Shown here: piece after piece, positions 44,061 to 54,644 of the stretch
Position numbering within the stretch: the stretch's first letter is position 1
Layout: every line of letters starts with the position of its first letter
Origin: Parastagonospora avenae f. sp. tritici 18332-5
Taxonomy: Eukaryota; Ascomycota; Dothideomycetes; Pleosporales; Phaeosphaeriaceae
Direction: 5' to 3'
NCBI GenBank assembly: GCA_022559985.1
Contig: JAFJTR010000117.1
Span: 1 to 64,000 of the forward strand
Length of the DNA stretch: 64,000 nucleotides
Made by a program: the position numbers and the translations under genes
The notes under the pieces: model-generated
Told to the model about the DNA's origin: nothing
Seen by the model: the letters and a program-made list of their open reading frames with translations, nothing else
Database searches by the model: none

Positions 44061-44067
44061 TATAAAT
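44061..44067 (+). promoter_or_regulatory. TATA box of the GH7 gene
   Basis: TATAAAT lies 59 bp before the start codon of the GH7 gene, in the expected position for a strongly induced fungal cellulase promoter. Confidence 0.65.
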
Positions 44068-44119
44068 TGCCCTGTACCCCAGACTGATCCCATCATCTCA
44101 TCAGAAGCAAGCCACAATC

Positions 44120-45586
44120 ATGTATCGTAACTTTCTTTACGCAGCGTCTCTCCTTTCTGTGGCCCGCAGCCAGCTCGTTGGCACCCTGACCACCGAGACC
44201 CATCCTGGTATGACATGGCAGTCCTGCACTGCCAAAGGAAGCTGCACAAGCAAGAGTGGAAAGATCACCATTGACGCCAACTGGCGCTGGCTCCACCAGA
44301 AGAGCGGGTGAGCTACCTCGTCACGACTTCGATGCAGAGAGCTTATGTAATTCGCAGCTCGACTAATTGCTATACCGGTAATACGTGGGACGCAACAGCT
44401 TGTCCCGACAACAAAGCATGCGCTACGAACTGTGCTGTTGATGGTGCCGACTACAAGGGCACCTACGGCATCACAGCTAGTGGGAATTCCCTCCAGCTCA
44501 AGTTTATTACCAAGGGATCTTACTCTACCAACATCGGCTCACGTACATACTTGATGGCGTCTGATACCGCGTACCAAATGTTCAAATTTGATGGCAACAA
44601 AGAGTTCACTTTTGATGTGGACCTTTCAGGCTTGCCCTGTGGCTTCAATGGTGCGCTATACTTTGTCAGCATGGACGAAGATGGCGGTTTGAAGAAGTAC
44701 TCCACCAATAAGGCCGGTGCAAAGTACGGAACTGGCTACTGCGATGCGCAATGCCCAAGAGACCTGAAATTCATCAATGGCGAGGTGGGTCCTGAAGAAC
44801 ACTCAAAAGCTTGAAGGACAGAATCACTGACAAGTCTTCTAGGGCAATGTCGAAGGCTGGAAAGCCTCGGATAACGATGCGAATGCTGGTGTTGGTGGTC
44901 ACGGCTCCTGTTGCGCAGAGATGGACATCTGGGAAGCGAATTCAATCAGTACAGCAGTCACACCCCACGCTTGCAGCACCATCGAACAAAGTCGCTGCGA
45001 CGGTGACGGCTGCGGTGGCACATACTCCGCTGACCGCTACGCTGGCGTATGCGATCCCGATGGCTGTGACTTCAATGCTTACCGCATGGGTGTCAAGAAC
45101 TTTTACGGCAAAGGTATGACTGTCGATACTTCCAAGAAATTCACTGTCGTCACACAGTTCATCGGCACTGGAGACGCCATGGAGATCAAGCGCTTCTACG
45201 TTCAAGGCGGCAAGACAATCGAGCAGCCAGCATCTACCATCCCTGGCGTGGAAGGCAACTCCATCACCACAAAGTTCTGCGACCAGCAGAAACAGGTCTT
45301 CGGTGACAGGTACACTTACAAGGAGAAGGGCGGAACTGCCAACATGGCCAAAGCTCTTGCACAGGGCATGGTGCTTGTCATGTCGCTCTGGGACGACCAT
45401 TACTCCAACATGTTGTGGCTTGACTCAACATACCCGACTGACAAGAACCCTGACACCGATCTTGGTTCTGGCCGTGGCTCATGCGACGTCACATCTGGTG
45501 CTCCAGCTGATGTGGAAAGCAAGAGCCCTGACGCAACAGTCATCTACTCCAACATCAAATTCGGTCCCATCAATTCGACCTATTAA
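44120..45586 (+). CDS. GH7 cellulase (cellobiohydrolase-like), secreted, 452 aa
   Basis: Exons 44120-44307, 44358-44784 and 44843-45586 join in phase over introns of 50 and 58 nt. MYRNFLYAASLLSVARSQ is the signal peptide; the mature part opens QLVGTLTTETHPGMTWQSC. The catalytic motif is EMDIWE: nucleophile Glu231, Asp233 and acid/base Glu236. Many paired cysteines match the family. It cleaves beta-1,4-glucan; the loop sequences typical of cellobiohydrolases (for example STNCYTGNTW, DGDGCGGTYS, WDDHYSNMLWLDS) favour that over endoglucanase. The protein stops right after the catalytic domain, with no linker or cellulose-binding module. Confidence 0.96.
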
Positions 45587-47016
45587 GTGACGGTCTGTCT
45601 GGCAATGCTTGAAGGAGGGAAATGGGGGGATTGGATGCATCTTCACTCGCTAGTATCAGATCATGTATGCTTTAGAGCGCAGGAACTGGAAGAACGTTCT
45701 TGGTAGTCATCTAGAGAATTGAAATTTCGTTGACGAGGCATCATTCGCGCAAAGTGTCTTTCCGTGCTCAGAGTATCTCCGCAAGATGGCGTGCGACCAA
45801 GAACAGGCACCACAGCATGAGTTCGACTCATTGGAGGGCGCTCCCGACCTCCACTGTTTCCGTCTACCTAGTGTCGATTACCATCGTCTCATTTGTTGAC
45901 AGGGTCATGGTGCTTTCTTTCGGCACTGTTGTAGGTGTTGGTGTCGGTCTTGCTTGTTGCGAATGGTGCGGTGCGGTTGTTTGGTCTCAGTTTGAGAGGA
46001 CGTGTAACACTGCTGTAATGTTAGTTACAACTTGCGAGTATTCATCAGTGTGCCATACCTTCGAAGTTATTGGTGTTTGCTGAAGAGGTGTCTTTGGCGT
46101 GAGCCTGACCTTGAACTGCATCGCGGCATGGAGGTGTCCAAAAGCGGTTAGTGAGTTTGCCTTGGAAACGCGTCGAACAGTTACAGCTTTTTTCATCTGG
46201 AGCTCGCTTGCAACAGAAATCCCTCGAAAACCCCACCACACACTTCTTAAACTCCTCACAAACATCCAAGTGCTTATTCCGTATGAGCTCGTCAGTCTGT
46301 CCCATTTCCAAGAGATCTGATACATCACTGACGTTTTACTGCCGAGCCGGCCATCCTCAGACTCTCACGGCTGTGCACTCAGATCTTCAAGCGGCCTCAA
46401 AACGGTCTAGGATGCCCTATCATCGACCTCATGCACAACGTACGAGCCTGCGAAGACGTGCACGCCTTCCTTTCCCTTCTTTTGAGCACGGCCAATCGAT
46501 GTTGCGGGCGGGATTTCTCATAGCCATTGAACCAAGTCGCGGCCTAGAAGAATGTTTCCATGAAGCAAGCAGCTGAGATGGAGAGACGTGTGATGACGTG
46601 GGCGAGCGTATGCTGTTGTGGTGCAGCGCGACAGAAAGCAGAAGATCACATCGACACGATCTCGACACCAGCACGCTTGGGGCAATGTAGCGACATCAGT
46701 CAGAACCCTCCCACAAGTGCTGCGTACCACTGTGGTGAGAAGAGGTGCTACTGATTTCGTACATCACCCTTGGGCGCAGAAGAGTAACTTTGGCCTGATC
46801 TCATGGCATTGTTTGTGCTTAAGTCGCCCTATATCGAGAAGCCCCTACTACTAAATGCGGCGGCAGTGTACACTTTGACTTCGGTCACTGGGTTACTGGT
46901 CGCTACAAGAGCGGTGCAATTACCTAACGCCTCTGTGACTCTTAGAGTCTTGGGACTGGCGAGAACGAGTTGCCTACATACTGTCACTTCGCGCGAGGAT
47001 TATGCAACTAGCAGCG
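45587..47016. other. Gene-free stretch between GH7 and hAT element
   Basis: No supported gene. A minus-strand frame at 46045-46311 starting MEMGQTDELIRNKHLDVCEE has several Cys but no consistent model. Confidence 0.45.
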
Positions 47017-47024
47017 GTAAGTTG

Positions 47025-50000
47025 CAGAGTCCGCAACAATCAATCCGGATTGTGAGATTGGTCTTGTGAGATTGCTAGATTGAAGCTATAATCAAATCAA
47101 GACACTAGTCTTTAGATTAGTAGCTCAATCAATCAATCCGTAACATCCAGATTGCCAGATTGATGAGATTGTGCCGCTGCTGTAGGAGTGGAGGGTGAAG
47201 GATAGATAAAGGATAGAGTTTCACGTGATAGCGCATCGTGACGCGTCGTGCTAAGTCGTGTTACCCAGCGGAGCTCCTCTCACCCCTCCATCCTCAGCCC
47301 ATATCTTCCGTTCTCAACAACGCGTTGTAATGCCTCCCCGATCTCAAAAGAAGCGCAGCAGCGTATCTACAGTTGCTGCTGAAGCTGCTGAAGCTGCTAA
47401 ACGACTGCGCCTATCGCAGCGATCACTGTCGCCCCGAGAAGCCCTAGCTAGCCAGGCCACCGAGTCGCCGTCTGAGCCAGCGTGGGAAACGCAATTTCTG
47501 GAGTCGCAACCTGAAGCTGAGATCGCCGCGCCCACGGAGGGCAGTCACGCTGCCACTGGATCAATAGCAGACGACGCTGGCGCAGGCCGGTCGACGTGGG
47601 AGACTGATGGGGCTGATTACTTTGATGGGATTAATTGGGAGCAGCTGAAGCAATACATGAAGCCAGTTAAGGCGCCAACAGGCAAGAAGAGTTGGATATA
47701 TCAGCATGGCTATCGCGTTGTTAAGCGGAACAACCCAAAAAGCGTGTGGTTTGTATGCAGATACTGCCATTCTCATAAGGTCTTCGGTGGTGGCCTATAC
47801 GATATAACGAGAGCGACATCTGCAGCAGCAACTCACCTCCGGAATGCTGCACGAGGCCATGGCCTGTCTAGCGATCTCGACGCGAAGAGCAGCATCGCGT
47901 ACGGTCAAGGTCAGCTATCGCTGCAGCAGGCGATTGACGGCGGGGTTGAACTATCCCAAGAAGCAGCCAACGTATTTGGCTACTTTAACGTTCAACAGTT
48001 TCGACTCGCCTTTGTTCTCTGGCTCGTTGACAACAATATGCCAATAGAAATAATCGCGCGGCAATCGACGCGCGATATGATCAAGTTCGCCAACCCAGAG
48101 GCAGAAAGCGCATTGTGGCGAAGCCCTCGCAGTGTCGCAACGTACGCGATGAGGCTGTTTAAGTTGCTAAAGCCGCAGATAGTCTTAGCTCTGTCTGCAG
48201 CTGTAAGCAAAATACACACAAGCTTTAACGGCTAGACAACTAAAGGCGGGAAGCGCGGCTTCTTTGGGATCGTTGCCCATTTTGCTACAGCAGCTGGTGC
48301 CGTACATAACTTGCCTATAAGCCTCCCGCAGCTCGCTGGCGCGCACACAGGTAAGATAAAAACACAATTCTGCGCAACCTAGCTTACTTCTATAGGCGAG
48401 GCTATTGCTACTGTTGTTATCCAGACGCTAAGAGAGTTTAGCATTACACCTGATCAATTAGGCTACGTTGTCCTCGACAACGCGTCAAACAATGACACCG
48501 CAATTTCAGCAATTGCGCGCGATTACGGCGGCTTTGACCCTATACACCGTCGCCTCCGCTGCAGCCCGCATACGATCAATCTTATTAGGCAAGCTCTGCT
48601 TTTCGGCAACGACAAGGACTCGTACAACAACGTTGCAGAGCAGCTTAGAACAGAGGAGCTGTACATGCGCGAGTGGCGCCGACATGGGCAATTAGGCACG
48701 CTAATTGCAGTTATCAACTTTATCAGGACGCCGCAGCAGCATGAGCTTTTCCAGGCTTGCCAGCGCGACTCTAATAAAGCGCTGCCAGCCGATGATCAGA
48801 TCCCACTCCTTACACCCGTACGCCCAGTCGTCACCCGCTGGAACTCGTATCACGCCGCTATTGAGCGCGCGACAAAGCTCGACGGTGCCTTTGATCGATA
48901 TATGGAGCACCACATTAAAAGTGTCGCTTTTAACGAAAAGCGCAGCCGCAGCGCCTGCAAGGATGTGCCGGCTTGGATGAGGCAAGGCGGACTCGCTGCC
49001 AACGACTGGGCAACAATTACAGAGTACCAGAACTGCCTTAAGCCGCTTGAGATAGCAACGAAGAGGCTGGAAGGTCGCGGTAAGGTTAGCAGTTTTGGCG
49101 CAATCTACGAAGTGCTGCCAGTCTTCGAGTATGTACTGCGTAACCTCGAAGAGCTTACGCAGCCATGGACTGACGTTGACTTCAACGCGCATAACGAGGC
49201 GCCAGAAGGTAGATTTTGCAGCTACTTATAGGTTTTCCTCGCTAATGATCGCGCCTACAGATCACCTACATATCAACCTCCGCGCTGCCTGGAACAAGGC
49301 TGACGCTTACTACAACAAGCTCGACGACTCCCCAGTCTATTACGCTGCTACGTGCCTCCACCCTCTCTACAAATACTACTGTGAAAACAGTTGGAGCGAG
49401 AAGCCAGAGTGGATTGAGGCGGCTAATAAGGGCTTCCAGCGACTTTGGAAAGGCTATAAAAAGCTGCCAACGCCAGTGGCTATTCCAGCGGCTCGAGCCG
49501 CCCGAACAAGCGATATAGACGACGTATTCGGGGCCTATACACAGCGTAATCACACAGCAGCAGCCCCGCAAGGCGATGAGTATGACCGCTGCCTTGATCA
49601 AGAGCCGCCATGGCGTAGCCTTGACGACGGCAACGTTATCCAGTACTGGATTGCGATGCGCTCAAAATACCCGTGTTTAAGCCAGTTTGCAATCGACTTA
49701 CTGACTATCCCAGCCTCAAGCTGTGAGTGCGAGCGGCTCTTTAGTGAGCTTGGTGATCTACTTGAGCCAAAACGACGCGCGATTGGCAGTGAGTTGCTTG
49801 CGGCTCTACAGCTTATATGGGCATGGACTCGGGCTGGCTACACTACTATAAAAGGAATTGAAACTCACAGCGGCGACAGCGACAGCAGCGGCGGTAGCAG
49901 CAGCAGCGAGAGCTTTACAGACGACTCACTGGTGCGAGAGTACGATATATGCAACTGAACAGACTCATTAGAGATCGTAACTCTGGAGGAATAGCTACAC

Positions 50001-50142
50001 TACCAAAATCTAAAATTTCTGACAATCTCAACTGCCTCACGACACCTCAATCTGCAATCAAGACAATCCGTAGGGCTGCTCTCGCCCAATCAAGTCAAGA
50101 AATCGATCTCAGATTGTCTTGACTTGATTGTTGCGGAGTCTG
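47025..50142 (+). mobile_element. hAT transposon, 3118 bp, with perfect 8-bp target duplication
   Basis: GTAAGTTG occurs directly before (47017-47024) and after (50143-50150) the element. The ends are inverted: CAGAGTCCGCAACAATCAA at the left and, read from the other strand, CAGACTCCGCAACAATCAA at the right, one mismatch in 19. Inside both ends many copies of AGATTG or its complement CAATCT cluster, likely subterminal transposase sites. The internal gene is a hAT transposase. Confidence 0.95.
47330..49958 (+). pseudogene. hAT transposase with one nonsense codon
   Basis: Exons 47330-48350, 48396-49208 and 49261-49958 join in phase over introns of 45 and 52 nt, 843 codons before the stop. A BED-type zinc-finger region is near VCRYCHSHKVFGG. 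The only break is TAG at codon 302 (48233), where the family has Trp in the D-x-W-T strand: the copy reads FNG-stop-TTKGGKRGF where FDGWT is expected. So the first catalytic Asp also seems changed to Asn. The rest is clean: VVLDNASNND (second Asp region), WLD-like middle, and the C-terminal dimer motif ASSCECERLFSELG. It was probably active not long ago. Confidence 0.92.
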
Positions 50143-50150
50143 GTAAGTTG

Positions 50151-51524
50151 TACTCTCTTTCCTGATCAGGAGCCGGGACTACAATAACGTATTACGACGC
50201 TGCTAAGTAACGCTCTAGCCCTAAGACATCTCGCTAGGTCCTCAGCCTTTGCCGACTCCTCTTCCCTTCATAGGCTATCAGCCGACGTTGGAGCGTCTGC
50301 TCATAGCTACAGAGCCTCCCTGCCCAGATCGAGCAACACTCTCGTACTCGATTTGCATCTCCTGAAGCTGGACAATCCATGCTCAGAGAGCTTGTCGTTA
50401 CAGCACAAGCACAATGGGAAATTTCAAGTACCAGCGACGAGCGCGTGGGAGCGACGCCGGACATGACCACTGTACCAGCACTACATCGTAACGTGGTATG
50501 ATCAGATTCGAGCCTGATCGTACATGTTTTGCTTGTTTATCACGTTGTCACGCCTGTCTTGTACAGCAGCATCCAAACGCAGGCTGAGGTTATGAGATGT
50601 CCTACAATAAATCCACTCTTACGTGTCCGCCGATTATCGGTGCAACGCTAACAATGATCCATCGTCAGGTCCAATTGATTTGTCCTCCTCTGTGTCTCGA
50701 TCACGTCAACACGGCTATCTGTAGGCTCGAAGTCTGCTTTCATCATAGACGAGACTCAGATGAAGTTACAAGTATAGTTTGCGACTCACTTCCTGCGGGA
50801 CCACCGGGAGGGACTCGTGAATCCCAGCTGAGAGCGCGTGATGTAAGCGCGTATCATGCAAATGGATGCGGTTGATTGAGAATCGAGATGACGATGGAAA
50901 GTGACTCAAAATGGTGGTTGCTCACTCTGTTGGTGTCAGATATGAGCAAGGCTGGCCGCATCACAGGCTCAGCTGGAATGGAACTGCATGGAATGGACCG
51001 CGCGGCTGGTCGCACAAGGGCGGGGGACAAAAGCCACCTGTTCATAGATCAGACAAGACGAGGACAATCAATCACTTCAATGATCAACATTATTAAGAAC
51101 ATTTTTAATCTGACAGTTGGTTTGGGTAGGTTGTCTGGTTTCGTATATCTCATGTATTATCAATGCGATATTCTTGATAGAGCATCTGAGTGTCTCGACT
51201 ATGCTGGTATTTGAATGTCTATTATGGTCAGAGCGATCACGGGTTGTCATGTTACATAGACATGGTCTGTGAAATCGCTTCTGTAACGGAACGACCTCGG
51301 GAGGCGCGAATGAGCACAGGCCACATCTTGACAAGACGTCATGTCTTCCCTTCCATAGACACATGTCTGACAACATCACGAACAACTTTGATTACCACGG
51401 CTTATTATGGTGTATTTAGTCTCCAGTACTGCACACATCTCATTTGTCTCAGACGCATGTATTCGTCATACCTCCTCGTGACTTCTTCACAAATCCACCC
51501 AACTTCGCCTGAACATGTCCAGCC
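50151..51524. other. Intergenic, nothing supported
   Basis: About 1.4 kb after the hAT element without gene or repeat signal. Confidence 0.5.
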
Positions 51525-51681
51525 CTAGCCCTTGAAGGTGCCGTCGTTGTTGTACTTACCGGGGAAGTCCTCGCTGGGGAAGAGCTTCTCGCGGAGGTTC
51601 TGGACGCCATGGCTGCCGAGACCAGTGGCGAAGGACATCTCCACAATCAGCGCCCAGTGAGGGGTGCATTTCTGCCATTTG
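51525..51681 (-). pseudogene. Orphan 3' coding exon
   Basis: After a branch point (TTTCTAACA) and acceptor (TGGCAG) a good frame reads CTPHWALIVEMSFATGLGS and ends DFPGKYNNDGTFKG. No in-phase upstream exon was found: the region before it has a possible Cys-rich exon (ETFSLECFRKEHFRW) closed by TAG. Probably a gene relic, or a gene with an exon structure I cannot resolve. Confidence 0.35.
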
Positions 51682-51913
51682 TTAGAAATCGCTCCTTTCA
51701 GGTACGAGTGTGTTGAAATTACCCCACTTGACGTGCAGGCAGTCCTAGTAGTCCTTGCCACAACTCTCATAGTTCGCAATGATGGGTCGCTGATAGCTGC
51801 GACACCAACGGAAGTGCTCCTTGCGGAAACATTCCAAAGAGAAGGTCTCTCGATGAAAGTGATAGCTAAAGAACAGCGTTACAAGGAGATCCCAAAGATT
51901 TATCAATGTGTAA

Positions 51914-52291
51914 TCACCAGGTGCGGTTGTCACCGGCCGCCTTGCACTGGCGCTTCTTCTCGATGAGCTCGATGGCGAAGGGAAGGAAACCCGCGTTCTC
52001 TCCGCTGCCGACGCCCCTGGACATGTTCTGTGGCGCTGATGAGGGCTGGCTCTGCTGTCCGGCATAGGCGCCGCGACGAGGAAGGGGGATCAGACCGTGG
52101 CCTTGATTGAGGACGGCGGAACCTCGACCACGGGGAGCACGAGCAGCGGCGGGCTGACCACTAAGTCGGGTGACAGTATTCTCTAGGACTCTCATGCGAT
52201 TCCGCAGAGAGGTCAGGTGCTGCTCCTGGGTGTTGCAGCGGTCGTTGACCTCGGCCCTGACAGCCGCGACCTTGGTGCTGAGCTCTGCCAT
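51914..52291 (-). CDS. Coiled-coil, Arg/Gly-rich hypothetical protein, 125 aa
   Basis: The frame from the ATG at 52291 begins with a heptad-like coiled coil (MAELSTKVAAVRAEVNDRC, then LRNRMRVLENTVTRL) and continues into a Gly/Arg/Gln-rich part and a basic end (ELIEKKRQCKAAG). Codon use is GC-rich, like real genes here. A GTGATT donor near the stop and the orphan exon downstream suggest it may be the 5' part of a larger, damaged gene. Confidence 0.4.
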   Translation of the reverse strand: MAELSTKVAAVRAEVNDRCNTQEQHLTSLRNRMRVLENTVTRLSGQPAAARAPRGRGSAVLNQGHGLIPLPRRGAYAGQQSQPSSAPQNMSRGVGSGENAGFLPFAIELIEKKRQCKAAGDNRTW

Positions 52292-52869
52292 CGCGCTAGA
52301 GAGCTGGTCGATCTTGGTCCATGAGGTCAAAGTCGTGGTTGACAGCCGCGTTTGACAGTCTCGGTTGATGGAACAGTCAGGTCAAAATGTGTTGCGCATT
52401 CGGTGGGGTGGTTCTTATCGTCAAAGGCTGGGTCGGTGGCTAACCAATTTGAGTGCGAGCGGCCGCGAGTGTAAGGGATATTCACGGCCATTTAATGTCA
52501 GAGACTTCCCAAGAGACCGCGGCTGCCTTATCTTTGGTGGTGACTATCGACAGACTGACCGAGACCAAGTTTTAAAAGATCTCGCCGGAGACAGCAGGCA
52601 TTACGAGTCAATACCAGGTGTCAGCCTGGCACCTCAGTTCACACGGTACACTGTGAACTGTATCTCACGTGACTCTGTTAGTCACTTGATTACTCATCTG
52701 GTTGTGTATATAATCGCTCTCTCTCGCTCTCTCAATACAAGAACCTTCTTCCTCCTTCATATCTACACTGTGCTTCCACACCCAACACCAGGCACAGATA
52801 TTACTGTCACAAGAAGCAATGGGACAAGATGGTAGGGTGTCAGGACGCATGCAGGCGCATCAATTCTCG

Positions 52870-53488
52870 CTATCGAGAGAAACTACATGAACCCTCGTTG
52901 GCAGCAAAATGCGCAGGGAAGAGGAGGAGAAAGCAGAAAAAAATCACAAAAAACACCAACGCCAGCCCCATGGTATCGAACTCCTCCAGCCAAGGCGAAT
53001 TGCTGAGCGTCGCAACGGCGTTCCGCGCCTGCTCTCGAGTGGCATACTCCACGATACTGCCGCCCCAGCGCGAAAGACTGTCTACTTGGTCAGCGATAGC
53101 TCGCGTTAGAGAACATTTCATGGTCACTTACCAAAGCTGCTCACATCTTAAGCATGTGTCGAGTCCTCGCAAAGTCGCCATTCAGGAACTCCAGGCGACC
53201 TGCAATGTCGGCCTTGATGGCCTTGTTCCTGACGGCCTTGAGCTCTGCCACCGAGCTGGCCACGATCATGACCTTGCTGTGGGCGAACCCAACATGGCAG
53301 GTCGTTGCCGGGGCCATATTGGGCTCTTCAGCCTTCTTGGCCATCTCGTGGAGGAATACCAGGAGTTCTCGGTAGTGCTCTTCCGCACGCCGCATGACGA
53401 CGTACGGGCGGCGGGATGGCTGACCGCGCAGCCACGGCACAAGAACCGGGATCACGGGGTTGGGGCGGGGGTCGCTGGGGTTCGACAT
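52870..53488 (-). CDS. Hypothetical two-exon gene with RRM-like fragment, 183 aa
   Basis: Exon 53145-53488 starts MSNPSDPRPNPVIPVLVPWL. With donor GTGAGC and an acceptor after CTGACC...AGACAG, exon 52870-53077 continues in phase with LSRWGGSIVEYATREQARNA, which looks like the third strand and second helix of an RNA-recognition motif (the usual form is GCGIVEYATREQA). RNP1 and RNP2 are not seen. The end is strongly hydrophobic (LALVFFVIFFCFLLLF), which is odd for an RRM and may be unspliced intron or read-through. I consider it a partial or decayed gene. Confidence 0.35.
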
Positions 53489-54267
53489 TGTTGTCGAAAG
53501 AGGTCTTGGGTCGTGGTGGTGATGGCTAGCGAAGCCCGGAGTTGTGTGAGAGTGTGATGAGCTTGAAGAGTTCAAGGCAGATGGTACGAAGCGGCTCTTA
53601 TATACACTGATCAGAAACAGCTTCACCCTGACTTCGACAGCAAGTGAGAGTCCAGTCATCAACCACAGAAACTGTCTTGGCGAGCTTTCGTCTGGACCTA
53701 CCGCACGGCCAACGCACGGTCAACTTCGCCACATATTCTGGTCACCCACCCTACACAGCTACACTTACGGGATCACGTGAGCACTAGCGGGCCAAGCCTT
53801 TTCTGTCCTTATAAGCTTCGCCCTCCCCGTCAATCTGACCTTCTCTTTCCATGCAAGAGGGCAAACAGGCCACCCAATGATCTTGCTGGTCCAATCAGTT
53901 TTGGTCATTCATCAGCCTGCTTGAATTGAGCAAAAGTCCACACTACAGCCATGTAGCTTCATACACATAGCTAGATGCTAAATGTGTCGACTACATTTCC
54001 GGTATCAATCCATCCTCATTACTATCTCACTACAGTTTCTTTTGTTTGCCTTGCTTGTCCTATGCCATTGTGACCTTTCGGTGAAGCACGTGAATCTTGT
54101 CTACTTTGCAATTTGTCACTGTGCCTTCGTGCCGCGTGAGTTTGTGCTTTTTGAAGCGTTTGACCCTGCTTGTTCCCCGGATAGCATGTATTGATTATGA
54201 ACGGCCGCGACAGACCTGCTGTTCGCCGTCGCGTTTCCCTTGTTTGTGTCTAGACTGGTGTGAAGCC
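53489..54267. other. Intergenic, nothing supported
   Basis: No coding, RNA or repeat signal recognised. Confidence 0.45.
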
Positions 54268-54644
54268 ATGGTAGCGGATCATTTCAGCTCCGACACTGTC
54301 ATTTCCAAAGATGACCGCTATTCTGACAAAGTTTGTAAGCGCTGCATGGTGTTCATGTTGGATCTGATCCTGCAAGAGTACCAGTACAGTAAATTCGATC
54401 ATGGTGTACGCATACCAAAGTATCGCAACGCCATCAACCAGTTTCTCAACTTGTGCGCGTCTTGCCCAACGGCTGCGCGTAACGAGCCGGCTCACGAGGA
54501 TGTCAACAGAGCTCGGCACGTCGACTTGAAGGTGAGCGCACCTCGAGGACCGTAGGGACAGCCAGACATACCGGCGGCGAGACTGAAGGCCAGTCGGTCC
54601 CATTTTCTCCGGTCGCGCCTAAGGTTCTCACATGTCACGATTGA
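54268..54644 (+). CDS. Hypothetical protein, 104 aa, two exons
   Basis: Exon 54268-54531 reads from ATG (MVADHFSSDTVISKDDRY) through KVCKRCMVFMLDLILQEYQY and LNLCASCPTAARNE, ending at an AAG|GTGAGC donor. A 62-nt intron (CTGAAGGCCAG end) leads in phase to a short last exon, 54594-54644. Two CxxC pairs about 55 residues apart could bind one zinc. No family recognised. An upstream exon cannot be excluded because an acceptor-like TGTCTAG lies 17 bp before the ATG. Confidence 0.4.

Noticed and set aside
46045..46311. Cys-containing minus-strand frame resembling a CHCH (twin CX9C) protein
   Set aside because: Cysteine spacing does not fit CX9C pairs and no exon partner was found.
47017..47024. 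GTAAGTTG as an intron donor
   Set aside because: It recurs exactly at 50143-50150 around matching inverted ends, so it is the hAT target-site duplication.
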